From Thiogranum sp. (GTDB lineage: Bacteria > Pseudomonadota > Gammaproteobacteria > DSM-19610), in the NCBI GenBank assembly GCA_030148915.1, contig JASBSN010000040.1:1-57125 (forward strand): a stretch of DNA of 57,125 nucleotides. The letters are read 5' to 3'. A model generated the notes under the pieces. That model ran no database searches. It was not told the origin of the DNA and worked only from the letters and a program-made list of their open reading frames with translations. A program made the position numbers and the translations under genes. Numbering within the stretch: the first letter of the stretch is position 1; every line of letters begins with the position of its first letter. Positions 1-7,921 of this stretch are shown in pieces.

Positions 1-1
1 C

Positions 2-247
2 GAGGGCCTGGAACGGCCGCCGCACCCGGGTGAATTGGGGCAGCGTATTTACAGCAGTGTGTCCAAGGAAGGCTGGCAACGCTGGCTCGATCAGGTGACC
101 ATGATTATCAACGAAAACGGCCTGACCACCGCCGACCCGCAGAGCATGGAGCTGATCGAAAAGCACATGCGCGGTTTTTTCTTCGGCGAAGGCGATCACG
201 GGCAGGCACCGGCCGAGTTCAGGCCCGCCGCCGGCGGCAAGAAGTAG
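2..247 (+). CDS. yggX: YggX-family Fe(2+)-trafficking protein, 5'-truncated
   Basis: The first 81 codons form an open frame that already runs through the window edge, so the N-terminus lies outside. The visible start, EGLERPPHPGELGQRIY, followed by SKEGWQRWLDQVTMIINE, matches the conserved middle of YggX, a small (about 90 aa) cytoplasmic protein linked to iron trafficking and protection of Fe-S clusters from oxidation. Only the N-terminal segment with the conserved cysteine is missing. The C-terminal tail (AEFRPAAGGKK) is short and family-like. The gene ends in TAG and is followed by a 527-nt non-coding locus holding three class A/B hairpins and a small 255-271 dyad. Identity is confident from the motif string; function is from family knowledge. 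Confidence 0.9.
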   Translation, partial: EGLERPPHPGELGQRIYSSVSKEGWQRWLDQVTMIINENGLTTADPQSMELIEKHMRGFFFGEGDHGQAPAEFRPAAGGKK

Positions 248-254
248 TCTATCG

Positions 255-271
255 ACCCGCGACTCGCGGGT
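255..271. repeat. Short perfect dyad after yggX
   Basis: ACCCGCGA-C-TCGCGGGT is an exact inverted repeat 8 nt after the yggX stop. As RNA it would make a 7-bp GC-rich stem with a 3-nt loop. No T-run follows, so it is not a canonical intrinsic terminator; it may stabilise the yggX 3' end. Confidence 0.45.
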
Positions 272-309
272 TGACGCAATAACACTGGCATCCGCCACCA
301 CCAGGCCCA

Positions 310-392
310 GAGGTCCCGTCGGGTAGGCGCTCGATGGTGCATGTGCCGCTTGCGGCACCCTAAGCCATCGAGCGCCTACCCGACGGGACCTC
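310..392 (-). repeat. Class B long hairpin, copy B1
   Basis: A perfect 28-bp stem (310-337 with 365-392) encloses the conserved apex, here read on the minus strand as GGCTTAGGG...ACATGCACC. Outer flanks on the minus strand (GGTCCGAGGT before, ACCTCTGGGCCTGGTGGTGG after) match those of copy B2 at 49582. The stem sequence itself is unlike B2 although both are self-complementary. It lies between convergent genes, 61 nt from hairpin A1 in opposite orientation. Confidence 0.85.
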
Positions 393-453
393 GGACCGGC
401 GTCACCAAAAGTGTCAGCTCTCAGCGCTTAAATGTACTCGCGGTTCGGTGCAG

Positions 454-538
454 GCGTGTTTTACCCGGTACAAGGTTTTTGGCTTAGGGCGCCGCGGGCG
501 GCGCATGCACCAAAAACCTTGTACCGGGTAAAACACGC
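454..538 (+). repeat. Class A long hairpin, copy A1
   Basis: A perfect 29-bp stem (454-482 with 510-538) ends in GGTTTTTGG / CCAAAAACC and is capped by the apex CTTAGGG-CGCCGC-GG-GCGGCG-CATGCA. The right flank CGCTTTATGCGAGGTGGGTGTACG is repeated almost exactly after A2. Open frames drawn across it on either strand are by-products of the palindrome, not genes. Confidence 0.87.
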
Positions 539-610
539 TTTATGCGAGGTGGGTGTACGCTTTGCCGCTTGAACTTTTGTACGACCTGTCTTTCTGAGCC
601 TCGCTTGAGA

Positions 611-690
611 GTTTTCCCGCTGCAAGGTTTTTGGCTTAGGGCGCCGGGGCGGCGCATGCACCAAAAACCTTGCACCGGGTGAAACCCGCT
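611..690 (+). repeat. Class A long hairpin, copy A2 (imperfect)
   Basis: Apex GGCTTAGGGCGCCG...GCATGCACC is conserved with one base missing from the apical loop region. The stem (612-634 with 661-683) keeps the GGTTTTTGG top but has two internal mismatches, so this copy looks partly decayed. It is a tandem second A element 74 nt after A1, with the same 3' flank (CGCTTTATGCGGGGTGGGTG). Confidence 0.8.
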
Positions 691-774
691 TTATGCGGGG
701 TGGGTGTACGGTTGCCGCTTGGCGTTTTGCTCTACCTGGCTTGCGCGCCCGGCCGCTTTTTCCGTTGACAGCAG

Positions 775-2028
775 TTACTGCTGCGCGCGTAGGCGGAAGA
801 CGGGGGCGACGACGAAGTTCAGGTGCGCTTGCGCTGTGTGCAACGCTGTTACTACCTGTTCGGCTGTGGCCGCCCGCGCAAACAGATAGCCGGGATATTG
901 ATTGCCTTCGGGCAAGGGCACCAGTTCCTGACCTTCCCTGGCGATAATATCCACCTTCTCGATGCCCGGTACCCGGGCCGCGGCAGGAATGCCTTCGACT
1001 CGTCGTAACAGGCCAGCCTTCTGGATCGGCAGCATCATTACGCCGCGCGCGCCTTCGAGGCGCGGCCGGGTCACCGGTCGGCCGATGGCCAGCGCGATGG
1101 TCAGTGCCTCAAGGTTCAGTTGGTCTTCGCTGTCAAGGGTGCGCGCGCAGTCGCCGCCGATGGTGCGCGAGGCGACTTCGAGGATCCAGGCGTCGTTGCC
1201 ATCGACCCGCAATTCCGCGTGTACCGGTCCGGTGCTCAGTCCGTAGGCCGCGCAGGCGGCGGCAACCCGCGCCTCGATCTGCGCCTGGGTAGAGGCATCA
1301 AGCTGCGAGGGCGTGACGTAAATGGTTTCCTCGAAAAACGGTCCCACCAGCGGTTCAGGCTTGTCGAACAAGGCCAGCGTTGTCAGTTGACCTTGCTGCA
1401 GGTAGCCCTCGTAGGCGACTTCGATACCGTCTATATACGCTTCGGCCAACAGGTGGCTGCGTTCGAAATCATCGCCGCTGTCGGCGATGATGGACTTGAT
1501 CCTCGCGCAGGCGGCGATAAATGCCTGTGGCGTATCCACGCGGATCACGCCGCGGCTGGCCGACAGGTGCAGCGGTTTGAGCACGCAGGGCCAGGGCAGC
1601 CCCTCAGTCTGTGCCGGCAGCGGTTGGTCGAGAGCGACTCGACGGTGCCAGGGTACCGGGCAGCCGGCCTGCGCGAGGTGCGCGCGGGCCAGGTCCTTGC
1701 GCCGCGACAGACGCGCGGCCGCGGGCGGGTTGTGGGGCAGGCCCAGGGCCTGCGCCGCCCGGGCGGCGATTTCCACGGTGCTGTCGTCGCTACCGAGGAT
1801 GCCGGCAAACGGCCGCTGCGCGGCGATATTGACAATGTGTTTTACGGCGGTGTCGAGGTGATCGAGGTCCAGGTGCAGGCCCTGGTGGACTTCCGCGGTG
1901 AGCGAGTGCTCACCGCGTGAACCGAGCAGGACTTCCAGACCCAGGTGCCGGGCGGCACGCAGGTAGGGGACGATGCGGTAGCTGCTGGGCTGGGCGACCA
2001 GTAGCAGGCGCGCCGCCTTCAGGCGCAA
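775..2028 (-). CDS. ATP-grasp domain protein (carboxylate-amine ligase type)
   Basis: A 417-aa protein of the ATP-grasp superfamily, which activates a carboxylate with ATP and joins it to an amine or thiol; the substrate is not recognisable. Visible features: an N-terminal Rossmann-like part (ARLLLVAQPSSYRIVPYLRAA), a GILGSDDSTVEIAA segment, a lysine-containing nucleotide-binding strand (PCVLKPLHLSASRGV), an acidic EAYIDGIEVAYEG strand and a metal-binding-type strand (VHAELRVDGNDAWILEVASRTIGG). Start is TTG at 2028, overlapping the end of the upstream Fe-S carrier gene by 10 bp, so the two are probably translationally coupled. It resembles PurK/biotin-carboxylase-like ligases of unknown role. 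Class is confident; product is open. Confidence 0.8.
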   Translation of the reverse strand: MRLKAARLLLVAQPSSYRIVPYLRAARHLGLEVLLGSRGEHSLTAEVHQGLHLDLDHLDTAVKHIVNIAAQRPFAGILGSDDSTVEIAARAAQALGLPHNPPAAARLSRRKDLARAHLAQAGCPVPWHRRVALDQPLPAQTEGLPWPCVLKPLHLSASRGVIRVDTPQAFIAACARIKSIIADSGDDFERSHLLAEAYIDGIEVAYEGYLQQGQLTTLALFDKPEPLVGPFFEETIYVTPSQLDASTQAQIEARVAAACAAYGLSTGPVHAELRVDGNDAWILEVASRTIGGDCARTLDSEDQLNLEALTIALAIGRPVTRPRLEGARGVMMLPIQKAGLLRRVEGIPAAARVPGIEKVDIIAREGQELVPLPEGNQYPGYLFARAATAEQVVTALHTAQAHLNFVVAPVFRLRAQQ

Positions 2029-2396
2029 CCACCCCCGGCCGCGCCGCAGGCGCCGCAGGTGCCGGCGCCGCCGGTCTTGGCAAACACGTTCTTGAACACA
2101 AAGCTGCGGTTCACGCCCTGCGTTTTGTAGTCGATCTCGACGCCTTCGAGAAAGCCCAGAGCGACCGCATCAATATAGATTTTGGTGCCTTCTTGTTCCA
2201 GCACACAGTCGGTAGGTAGCGGCTCTTCGACAAACGTCATACCGTAGGTCATGCCGCCGCAGCCGCCGCCGGAGACGAAAATGCGGATACCGCTGACGTC
2301 GGCTTCGTTTTCGGTCAACGCAATCAGTTGCTCTACGGCCTCCGGAGAGACCTTGAGTTCGTCGGTCAATTGCGATTTAAACTGCACATCGGACAT
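2019..2396 (-). CDS. HesB/IscA/ErpA-type Fe-S cluster carrier with variant C-terminus
   Basis: A 125-aa A-type carrier expected to deliver Fe-S clusters to apo-proteins in the cytoplasm. The first cysteine motif is clear (VSGGGCGGMTYGMTF), as is the conserved EGVEIDYKTQG...SFVFKN region. The C-terminus departs from the family: instead of the usual CGC it has TCGACGAAGGGCA, giving CxxC plus a third cysteine near the end. ATG start is supported by AAGGGGAT a few bases upstream. The gene lies downstream of the LysR gene on the same strand and overlaps the ATP-grasp gene. ErpA, IscA and SufA cannot be separated confidently, so no symbol is given. Confidence 0.85.
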   Translation of the reverse strand: MSDVQFKSQLTDELKVSPEAVEQLIALTENEADVSGIRIFVSGGGCGGMTYGMTFVEEPLPTDCVLEQEGTKIYIDAVALGFLEGVEIDYKTQGVNRSFVFKNVFAKTGGAGTCGACGAAGGGCA

Positions 2397-2506
2397 GGGT
2401 ATCCCCTTTAATCTATCCAGCCCGCTGAGGGCTCTTGGAGTGAAAGTTTAGCATGCCTGCGGCGTCAGCCACCACGCGGGTTTTGTGGAAGGCCTGAGGC
2501 CCAGTG

Positions 2507-3412
2507 TTATCGGGCCTGCCCGCCGCCGGAGGATGTCGGGGCGCCGCGCGCCGCGCAACGTTCGAGCAGTGCGCACAGCGCGCTGGCGGCGTTCGAGAGC
2601 GTGCGGTCGCGGTGAATCACGCTACCCAACTGGCGCTGCAAGGCGAGCTCTTTGACCGGCAGAGAAAGGATCTGGCGCTCGAGCATGGTCACCGGCAGCA
2701 GGGCCCAACCAATACCGACCGAAACCAGCATCTTGATCGTTTCCAGATAATTGCTGGACAGGGCCACGTCCAGTTGCAGATCGCCGAAGGCCTGCTCGGC
2801 GATCTGCCGGGTATAGGTGCCGCTCGCCGGCAGAATAGCCGGATGCAGGGCCAGATCGGCCAGCTTCGGTCGCTTCAGCGCAGCCAGTGGGTGCTCCCTG
2901 GCGACGACGATGGCCAGCGGGTCGACCCAAATGGTGTGGGTGCGCAGCACTTTCGACGGCGCGGGAGGCAGGGTGACGACGGCCAGTTCCAGTTCACCCA
3001 GCTCTACCGCATGGCAGGCTTCCTCGGAATCCATAAAGCGGATATCCAGGCGCACTTGCGGATAACGGCGCACGAACTGTTTCAGTACCGGGGGCAATCG
3101 ATGCAGACCGATATGGTGACTGGTGGCGAAGCGCAGCGGGCCGTGAACCACACCGCTCAGCGAAGACAACGTGCGCACGCTGTCTTCCAATTCGAGCAGA
3201 ATGTTGCGCGCCCGCGGCAGCAGCGTCTGCCCCGCCTCGGTGAGGGCGATGGTGCGCCCGATGCGGTCGAACAAGCGGGTCTCAAGCTCGGTTTCCAGCG
3301 CGGCGATGCGTTTGCTGACAGCCGGCTGAGTCAGGTACAGGTGCTCGGCGGCGAGCGAAAAAGACCCGCTGTCCGCGACGGCGATAAAGGCTTTGAGGGC
3401 GGTGACTTCCAT
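2507..3412 (-). CDS. LysR-family transcriptional regulator, divergent from leuCDB
   Basis: A 301-aa LysR-type regulator. The N-terminal winged helix-turn-helix is clear (residues 1-60, [23 protein letters not shown] read in parts), followed by the linker helix and a periplasmic-binding-fold effector domain from about residue 90. It is divergently placed from leuC with a 112-bp shared intergenic region containing a perfect 8-1-8 inverted repeat (3427-3443), the usual site for autoregulation and control of the neighbour. By position it most likely controls leucine biosynthesis genes; the inducer (for example an isopropylmalate) is inference. Confidence 0.9.
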   Translation of the reverse strand: MEVTALKAFIAVADSGSFSLAAEHLYLTQPAVSKRIAALETELETRLFDRIGRTIALTEAGQTLLPRARNILLELEDSVRTLSSLSGVVHGPLRFATSHHIGLHRLPPVLKQFVRRYPQVRLDIRFMDSEEACHAVELGELELAVVTLPPAPSKVLRTHTIWVDPLAIVVAREHPLAALKRPKLADLALHPAILPASGTYTRQIAEQAFGDLQLDVALSSNYLETIKMLVSVGIGWALLPVTMLERQILSLPVKELALQRQLGSVIHRDRTLSNAASALCALLERCAARGAPTSSGGGQAR

Positions 3413-3426
3413 GCGCGTGCAGCTAT

Positions 3427-3443
3427 TTTCAAGATTCTTGAAA
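3427..3443. promoter_or_regulatory. Candidate LysR-type operator between lysR and leuC
   Basis: TTTCAAGA-T-TCTTGAAA is a perfect 17-bp inverted repeat of the T-N11-A kind bound by LysR-type regulators. It lies 14 bp from the regulator's start and about 80 bp before leuC, in a locally AT-rich stretch rich in TATA-like hexamers. The assignment to the adjacent regulator is inference. Confidence 0.6.
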
Positions 3444-3524
3444 GTTATAGAATATATGAAAAATATGAATTTGTGTAATCGACGTGCGGGTCGTAGACTG
3501 CGCGCTGACTGTGGAGAAAGCGCA

Positions 3525-4976
3525 ATGACCGGCAGAACGCTCTACGACAAGCTGTGGGATATGCATTTGGTGCGCGAGGAGGCCGATGGTACCGCCTTGC
3601 TGTATATCGATCGCCATCTGGTGCACGAGGTGACCTCGCCGCAGGCTTTTGAAGGTCTGCGCCTGGCCGCGCGCCAGCCGTGGCGCACGGCATCGGTGTT
3701 GGCGGTGCCCGATCATAACGTCCCGACCACGCCGCGCGGTCAGGGGGTCGCCGACATCGCCGATCCGGTGTCGCGCATTCAGGTCGAGACACTGGACCGC
3801 AATTGTGCCGATTTCGGTATTAACGAATTCGCGATGAACGATGTGCGCCAGGGTATCGTGCACGTTATCGGGCCCGAGCAGGGCGCGACGTTGCCGGGCA
3901 TGACGGTGGTGTGCGGTGATTCGCATACCTCGACGCACGGGGCGTTCGGGGCGCTGGCGTTCGGTATCGGCACCTCCGAAGTGGAGCACGTGCTGGCCAC
4001 GCAATGCCTGATTCAAAAAAAATCCAGAAATATGCAGGTGCGCGTGGAAGGTGAACTGCGACCGGGGGTCACCGCCAAGGACGTGGTGCTGGCTATTATC
4101 GGTGAAATCGGTACCGCCGGCGGTACCGGCTATGCCATCGAGTTTGCCGGCAGCGCTATCGCCGCGCTGTCCATGGAAGGCCGCATGACAGTGTGCAACA
4201 TGGCCATCGAAGCGGGCGCGCGCGCCGGTATGGTGGCCGTGGATCAGACCACTCTCGATTATGTCGCCGGGCGTCCGTTTGCACCCCCGCCCGATCAATG
4301 GCCGCAGGCCGTAGCGGCCTGGCGCGAGTTGGTGAGCGATGCCGATGCCGAGTTCGACCGCGTGGTCACCGTGCAGGCCGATGCCATCAGTCCGCAGGTT
4401 ACCTGGGGCACGTCGCCGGAAATGGTGGTGGCGGTAGACGCCCGCGTGCCGGACCCGGAAGGCGAAATCGATCCGGTGAAGCAAAGCGGCATGCGCAAGG
4501 CGCTGGCCTACATGGCGCTTGAGCCCGGTATGCCTGTCACCGACATCCGCGTCGACAAAGTGTTTATCGGATCCTGTACCAATTCGCGCATCGAGGATCT
4601 GCGCGCCGCCGCCGCCGTGGCGGCCGGGCGCCGGGTAGCGCCGACGATTAAACTGGCGCTGGTCGTGCCCGGTTCAGGCCTGGTGAAACAGCAGGCCGAA
4701 GCGGAAGGGCTGGATGCGATATTCATCGCGGCGGGTTTCGAGTGGCGCGAACCGGGTTGCTCCATGTGTCTGGCGATGAACGCCGACCGGCTGGAGCCGG
4801 GTGAGCGCTGTGCTTCGACCTCCAACCGTAATTTCGAAGGCCGTCAGGGCGCTGGCGGGCGCACCCATCTGGTGAGTCCGGCAATGGCCGCGGCGGCGGC
4901 GGTCAGCGGTCATTTTGCCGACGTCCGCGAACTGGCCGCAGTGGCGCCCGCGCAGCCGCTTGGAGAACCGTCGTGA
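3525..4976 (+). CDS. leuC: 3-isopropylmalate dehydratase, large subunit
   Basis: LeuC (483 aa) with LeuD isomerises 2-isopropylmalate to 3-isopropylmalate in leucine synthesis. It is an aconitase-family [4Fe-4S] enzyme; the cluster cysteines are seen in [12 protein letters not shown] and [11 protein letters not shown], and substrate-binding regions in [14 protein letters not shown] and [11 protein letters not shown]. The ATG at 3525 follows GGAGAAAG at good spacing; earlier in-frame codons fall in the operator region. Its stop overlaps the leuD start (TGATG). It heads leuC-leuD-leuB, as in many gammaproteobacteria where leuA is elsewhere. Confidence 0.97.
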   Translation: MTGRTLYDKLWDMHLVREEADGTALLYIDRHLVHEVTSPQAFEGLRLAARQPWRTASVLAVPDHNVPTTPRGQGVADIADPVSRIQVETLDRNCADFGINEFAMNDVRQGIVHVIGPEQGATLPGMTVVCGDSHTSTHGAFGALAFGIGTSEVEHVLATQCLIQKKSRNMQVRVEGELRPGVTAKDVVLAIIGEIGTAGGTGYAIEFAGSAIAALSMEGRMTVCNMAIEAGARAGMVAVDQTTLDYVAGRPFAPPPDQWPQAVAAWRELVSDADAEFDRVVTVQADAISPQVTWGTSPEMVVAVDARVPDPEGEIDPVKQSGMRKALAYMALEPGMPVTDIRVDKVFIGSCTNSRIEDLRAAAAVAAGRRVAPTIKLALVVPGSGLVKQQAEAEGLDAIFIAAGFEWREPGCSMCLAMNADRLEPGERCASTSNRNFEGRQGAGGRTHLVSPAMAAAAAVSGHFADVRELAAVAPAQPLGEPS

Positions 4977-5614
4977 TGGAAAAATTCACGCCCTTCGATG
5001 GCCTGGTGGCACCCCTGGATCGGGCCAACGTGGATACCGATGCCATTATCCCCAAACAGTACCTGAAGTCCGTCAAACGCAGCGGCTTTGGCCCCAACCT
5101 GTTTGACGACTGGCGCTACCTGAGCGCCGGCGAGCCTGGCCAGGACCATCGGCGGCGGCCGCTGAACCCGGATTTCGTCCTCAATCAGCCGCGTTACGCC
5201 GGTGCGCAGATTCTACTGGGAAGGCAAAACTTCGGTTGCGGTTCGTCGCGCGAACACGCGGTGTGGGCGCTGGAAGACGCCGGCTTCCGCGTCGTCATCG
5301 CGCCGAGCTTCGCCGATATCTTCTTCAATAATTGTTTCAAAAACGGTGTCCTGCCGGTGGTGCTGGACGCCGCGGTACTGGATCGGCTGTTCGCCGCGGT
5401 GGCGGAAACCGACGGTTACCGTCTGCGGGTGGACTTGGAAAGCCAGACGCTGACCACACCGGCGGGCGAGTGTCTGACTTTCGAGGTGGAGGCTTTTCGC
5501 AAGTACTGCCTGTTGCAGGGTCTGGATGATATCGGCCTGACGTTGCAGCATGCCGATGACATACGGGCGTACGAAGCCCGGCGCAGACAGCAGGCCCCCT
5601 GGTTATTCGCGTAA
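4976..5614 (+). CDS. leuD: 3-isopropylmalate dehydratase, small subunit
   Basis: LeuD (212 aa) is the small swivelling subunit that completes the isopropylmalate isomerase. Typical segments are [13 protein letters not shown] near the N-terminus, the [15 protein letters not shown] loop and the [13 protein letters not shown] region. ATG at 4976 shares a base with the leuC stop; a GTG one codon earlier is also possible, and both follow GGAGA. Length and composition match the family. Confidence 0.97.
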   Translation: MEKFTPFDGLVAPLDRANVDTDAIIPKQYLKSVKRSGFGPNLFDDWRYLSAGEPGQDHRRRPLNPDFVLNQPRYAGAQILLGRQNFGCGSSREHAVWALEDAGFRVVIAPSFADIFFNNCFKNGVLPVVLDAAVLDRLFAAVAETDGYRLRVDLESQTLTTPAGECLTFEVEAFRKYCLLQGLDDIGLTLQHADDIRAYEARRRQQAPWLFA

Positions 5615-5670
5615 AATCGGGACACACGGGCCGCTAAGACAGTATGTATATAACTCAAGCGGTGTGGTGA

Positions 5671-6747
5671 ATGACGAAAAAGATACTGATACTACCCGGC
5701 GACGGCATCGGCCCGGAAATCGTCGCCGAAGCGCGCAAGGTACTGGAGGCGCTCGAGGCCGGCGGGCTGGATGTCGAGTTGGAGGAAGGTCTCATCGGCG
5801 GCGCGGCTTATGAGGCCCACGGACACCCGCTGCCCGCGGCCACCCTGGCCCAGGCGGAGCGCGCCGACGCTATTTTGCTCGGGGCGGTCGGTGGGCCGCA
5901 ATACGAGAATCTGGAACGCGCCTTGCGTCCGGAACAGGGTCTGCTCGGCCTGCGCGCGGGGCTGAAATTGTTTTCCAACCTGCGCCCGGCGATTCTTTAC
6001 CCGCAACTGGCCGCAGCCTCGACCCTCAAACCGGAAGTGGTCTCCGGCCTGGATCTGATGATTGTGCGCGAACTGACCGGGGGGATTTATTTCGGCCAGC
6101 CGCGCGGCGTGCGGGAACTGGAAAACGGTGAAAAGGAAGGTTTCAATACGCTCGTCTATCGCGAATCGGAAATCGAACGTATCGGCCGTTCGGCATTTGA
6201 GATTGCCCGCCGGCGTGGGCGCAAGCTGTGCTCGGTGGACAAGGCCAACGTGCTGGAAGTCACTGAGCTGTGGCGCCAGACCATGATGCGGATAGCCGCG
6301 GACTACGCGGATGTGGAATTGAGCCATATGTATGTCGACAATGCGGCCATGCAGTTGGTGCGGACGCCGAAACAGTTGGACGTCATGGTAACCACCAATA
6401 TGTTCGGTGACATTCTCTCCGATGCCGCGGCTATGTTGACCGGGTCGATCGGCATGTTGCCCTCGGCATCGCTCGACGCGGACGGTAAAGGGATGTATGA
6501 GCCGATTCACGGCTCGGCGCCGGACATCGCCGGACAGGGCATTGCCAATCCGCTGGCGACGATTCTGTCGGTCGCCATGATGTTGCGCTACAGTCTCGAC
6601 GAAAATGCACGCGCCGTGGCGCTCGAAGCGGCTGTCGGCACAGTGCTGGACCAGGGTTTGCGCACCCGTGATATCGCCGCCGCCGGCCAGGCATCCGTTT
6701 CCACCGCCGCCATGGGCGACGCCGTGGTGGCGGCACTAAGCGGTTGA
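5671..6747 (+). CDS. leuB: 3-isopropylmalate dehydrogenase
   Basis: LeuB (358 aa) oxidises and decarboxylates 3-isopropylmalate to 2-ketoisocaproate using NAD+. The protein begins with the family's [17 protein letters not shown], has the [13 protein letters not shown] loop, the KANVLE lysine segment, the acidic metal-binding DNAAMQLV and [13 protein letters not shown] motifs, and the [14 protein letters not shown] signature near the C-terminus. It lies 56 bp after leuD and 34 bp before asd, so it is probably cotranscribed with both. Confidence 0.97.
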   Translation: MTKKILILPGDGIGPEIVAEARKVLEALEAGGLDVELEEGLIGGAAYEAHGHPLPAATLAQAERADAILLGAVGGPQYENLERALRPEQGLLGLRAGLKLFSNLRPAILYPQLAAASTLKPEVVSGLDLMIVRELTGGIYFGQPRGVRELENGEKEGFNTLVYRESEIERIGRSAFEIARRRGRKLCSVDKANVLEVTELWRQTMMRIAADYADVELSHMYVDNAAMQLVRTPKQLDVMVTTNMFGDILSDAAAMLTGSIGMLPSASLDADGKGMYEPIHGSAPDIAGQGIANPLATILSVAMMLRYSLDENARAVALEAAVGTVLDQGLRTRDIAAAGQASVSTAAMGDAVVAALSG

Positions 6748-6781
6748 CGCGCGACCCAGTAATTATTTCAGGAGTAAATCA

Positions 6782-7804
6782 ATGAGTCGTACTTTCGATG
6801 TGGCCGTGGTCGGCGCCACCGGCGCGGTCGGTGAAGTCATGCTGGAGATCCTCGCCGAACGCAAATTTCCGGCGGGCAAAGTATATGCGCTGGCGAGCGA
6901 GCGCTCGGCGGGCAAACGTGTCAGCTACGGCGACCAGCAACTGGTGGTGGAGAATTTGGCCGATTTCGATTTCTCGCAGGCACAGATCGGTCTGTTCTCG
7001 GCCGGCGCGTCGATTTCAGCCACGTACGCCCCGCAGGCCGCCGCCGCCGGGTGCGTGGTGGTGGATAACACCTCGCAGTTCCGTTATGACGAGGATATCC
7101 CGCTGGTGGTGCCCGAAGTCAACGCGGAAAAAATCGCCGACTACACCACCCGTGGCATTATCGCCAACCCCAATTGTTCCACCATCCAGATGCTGGTGGC
7201 GCTAAAACCGATCCACGACGCGGTCGGTATCGAGCGGATCAACGTCTGTACTTATCAGGCGGTGTCCGGCACCGGCAAGGAAGCCATGGAAGAGCTTGCA
7301 AAACAAACCGCCAACCTGTTGAATGCAAAACCCATTGAATGTGAGGTCTATGCCAAGCAGATCGCCTTCAATGTGTTGCCGCACATCGATGTATTCCAGG
7401 ACAACGGCTACACCAAGGAAGAAATGAAAATGGTCTGGGAGACGCACAAAATCATGGCGGACGCTTCCATACAGGTCAATCCGACCGCGGTGCGTGTGCC
7501 GGTGTTTTTCGGTCACTCCGAGGCCCTGCACATCGAAACCCGCGACAAACTGAGCGCCGCCGACTGCCGTCAACTGCTGCGCGCAGCCCCGGGCGTGAAG
7601 GTTCTGGATCAGCACGTCGATGGCGGTTATCCGACCGCGGTTTCCGAAGGCGCCGGCAACGACCCGGTGTACGTAGGTCGCATTCGTGAAGATATCTCCC
7701 ATCCCAGAGGTTTAGATTTATGGGTGGTCGCCGATAATGTGCGCAAAGGGGCAGCCCTGAACAGTATTCAGATTGCTGAAATACTGGTGAAAAACCACCT
7801 CTGA
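6782..7804 (+). CDS. asd: Aspartate-semialdehyde dehydrogenase
   Basis: Asd (340 aa) reduces aspartyl phosphate to aspartate semialdehyde for lysine, threonine, methionine and diaminopimelate synthesis. Visible: the N-terminal nucleotide-binding motif VVGATGAVGEVML, the catalytic cysteine in IIANPNCSTIQML, and the substrate-binding histidine segment RVPVFFGHSEA. A strong ribosome site (CAGGAG) precedes the ATG. The leuB-asd-fimV order is a conserved gammaproteobacterial arrangement. Confidence 0.97.
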   Translation: MSRTFDVAVVGATGAVGEVMLEILAERKFPAGKVYALASERSAGKRVSYGDQQLVVENLADFDFSQAQIGLFSAGASISATYAPQAAAAGCVVVDNTSQFRYDEDIPLVVPEVNAEKIADYTTRGIIANPNCSTIQMLVALKPIHDAVGIERINVCTYQAVSGTGKEAMEELAKQTANLLNAKPIECEVYAKQIAFNVLPHIDVFQDNGYTKEEMKMVWETHKIMADASIQVNPTAVRVPVFFGHSEALHIETRDKLSAADCRQLLRAAPGVKVLDQHVDGGYPTAVSEGAGNDPVYVGRIREDISHPRGLDLWVVADNVRKGAALNSIQIAEILVKNHL

Positions 7805-7921
7805 GCGTGGCTCGGGACGGCGATTTTTTGCGCGGGTTGCCGGTCGCATTACAAATGCCGGTCGGGAGCGCGACCGGGTTCGCCATGCTCGGTGCGAACA
7901 AGGGAAAAGAGGACCTTCTTT

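Noticed and set aside
310-392. Reading hairpins as integron attC sites
   Set aside because: attC sites have conserved ends (RYYYAAC/GTTRRRY) and variable centres; here the centre is conserved and the stems vary, and no cassette genes or integrase are seen.
461-675. Open frames on the minus strand spanning hairpins A1 and A2
   Set aside because: Their sequence is made of the palindromes, they have no ribosome site, and the repeated KPCTG/KTLQ-like strings are a by-product of repeated DNA.
3429-4484. Long minus-strand open frame opposite leuC (351 aa)
   Set aside because: It mirrors leuC codon positions, is very rich in His/Arg/Gly with no family motif, and leuC is certain.
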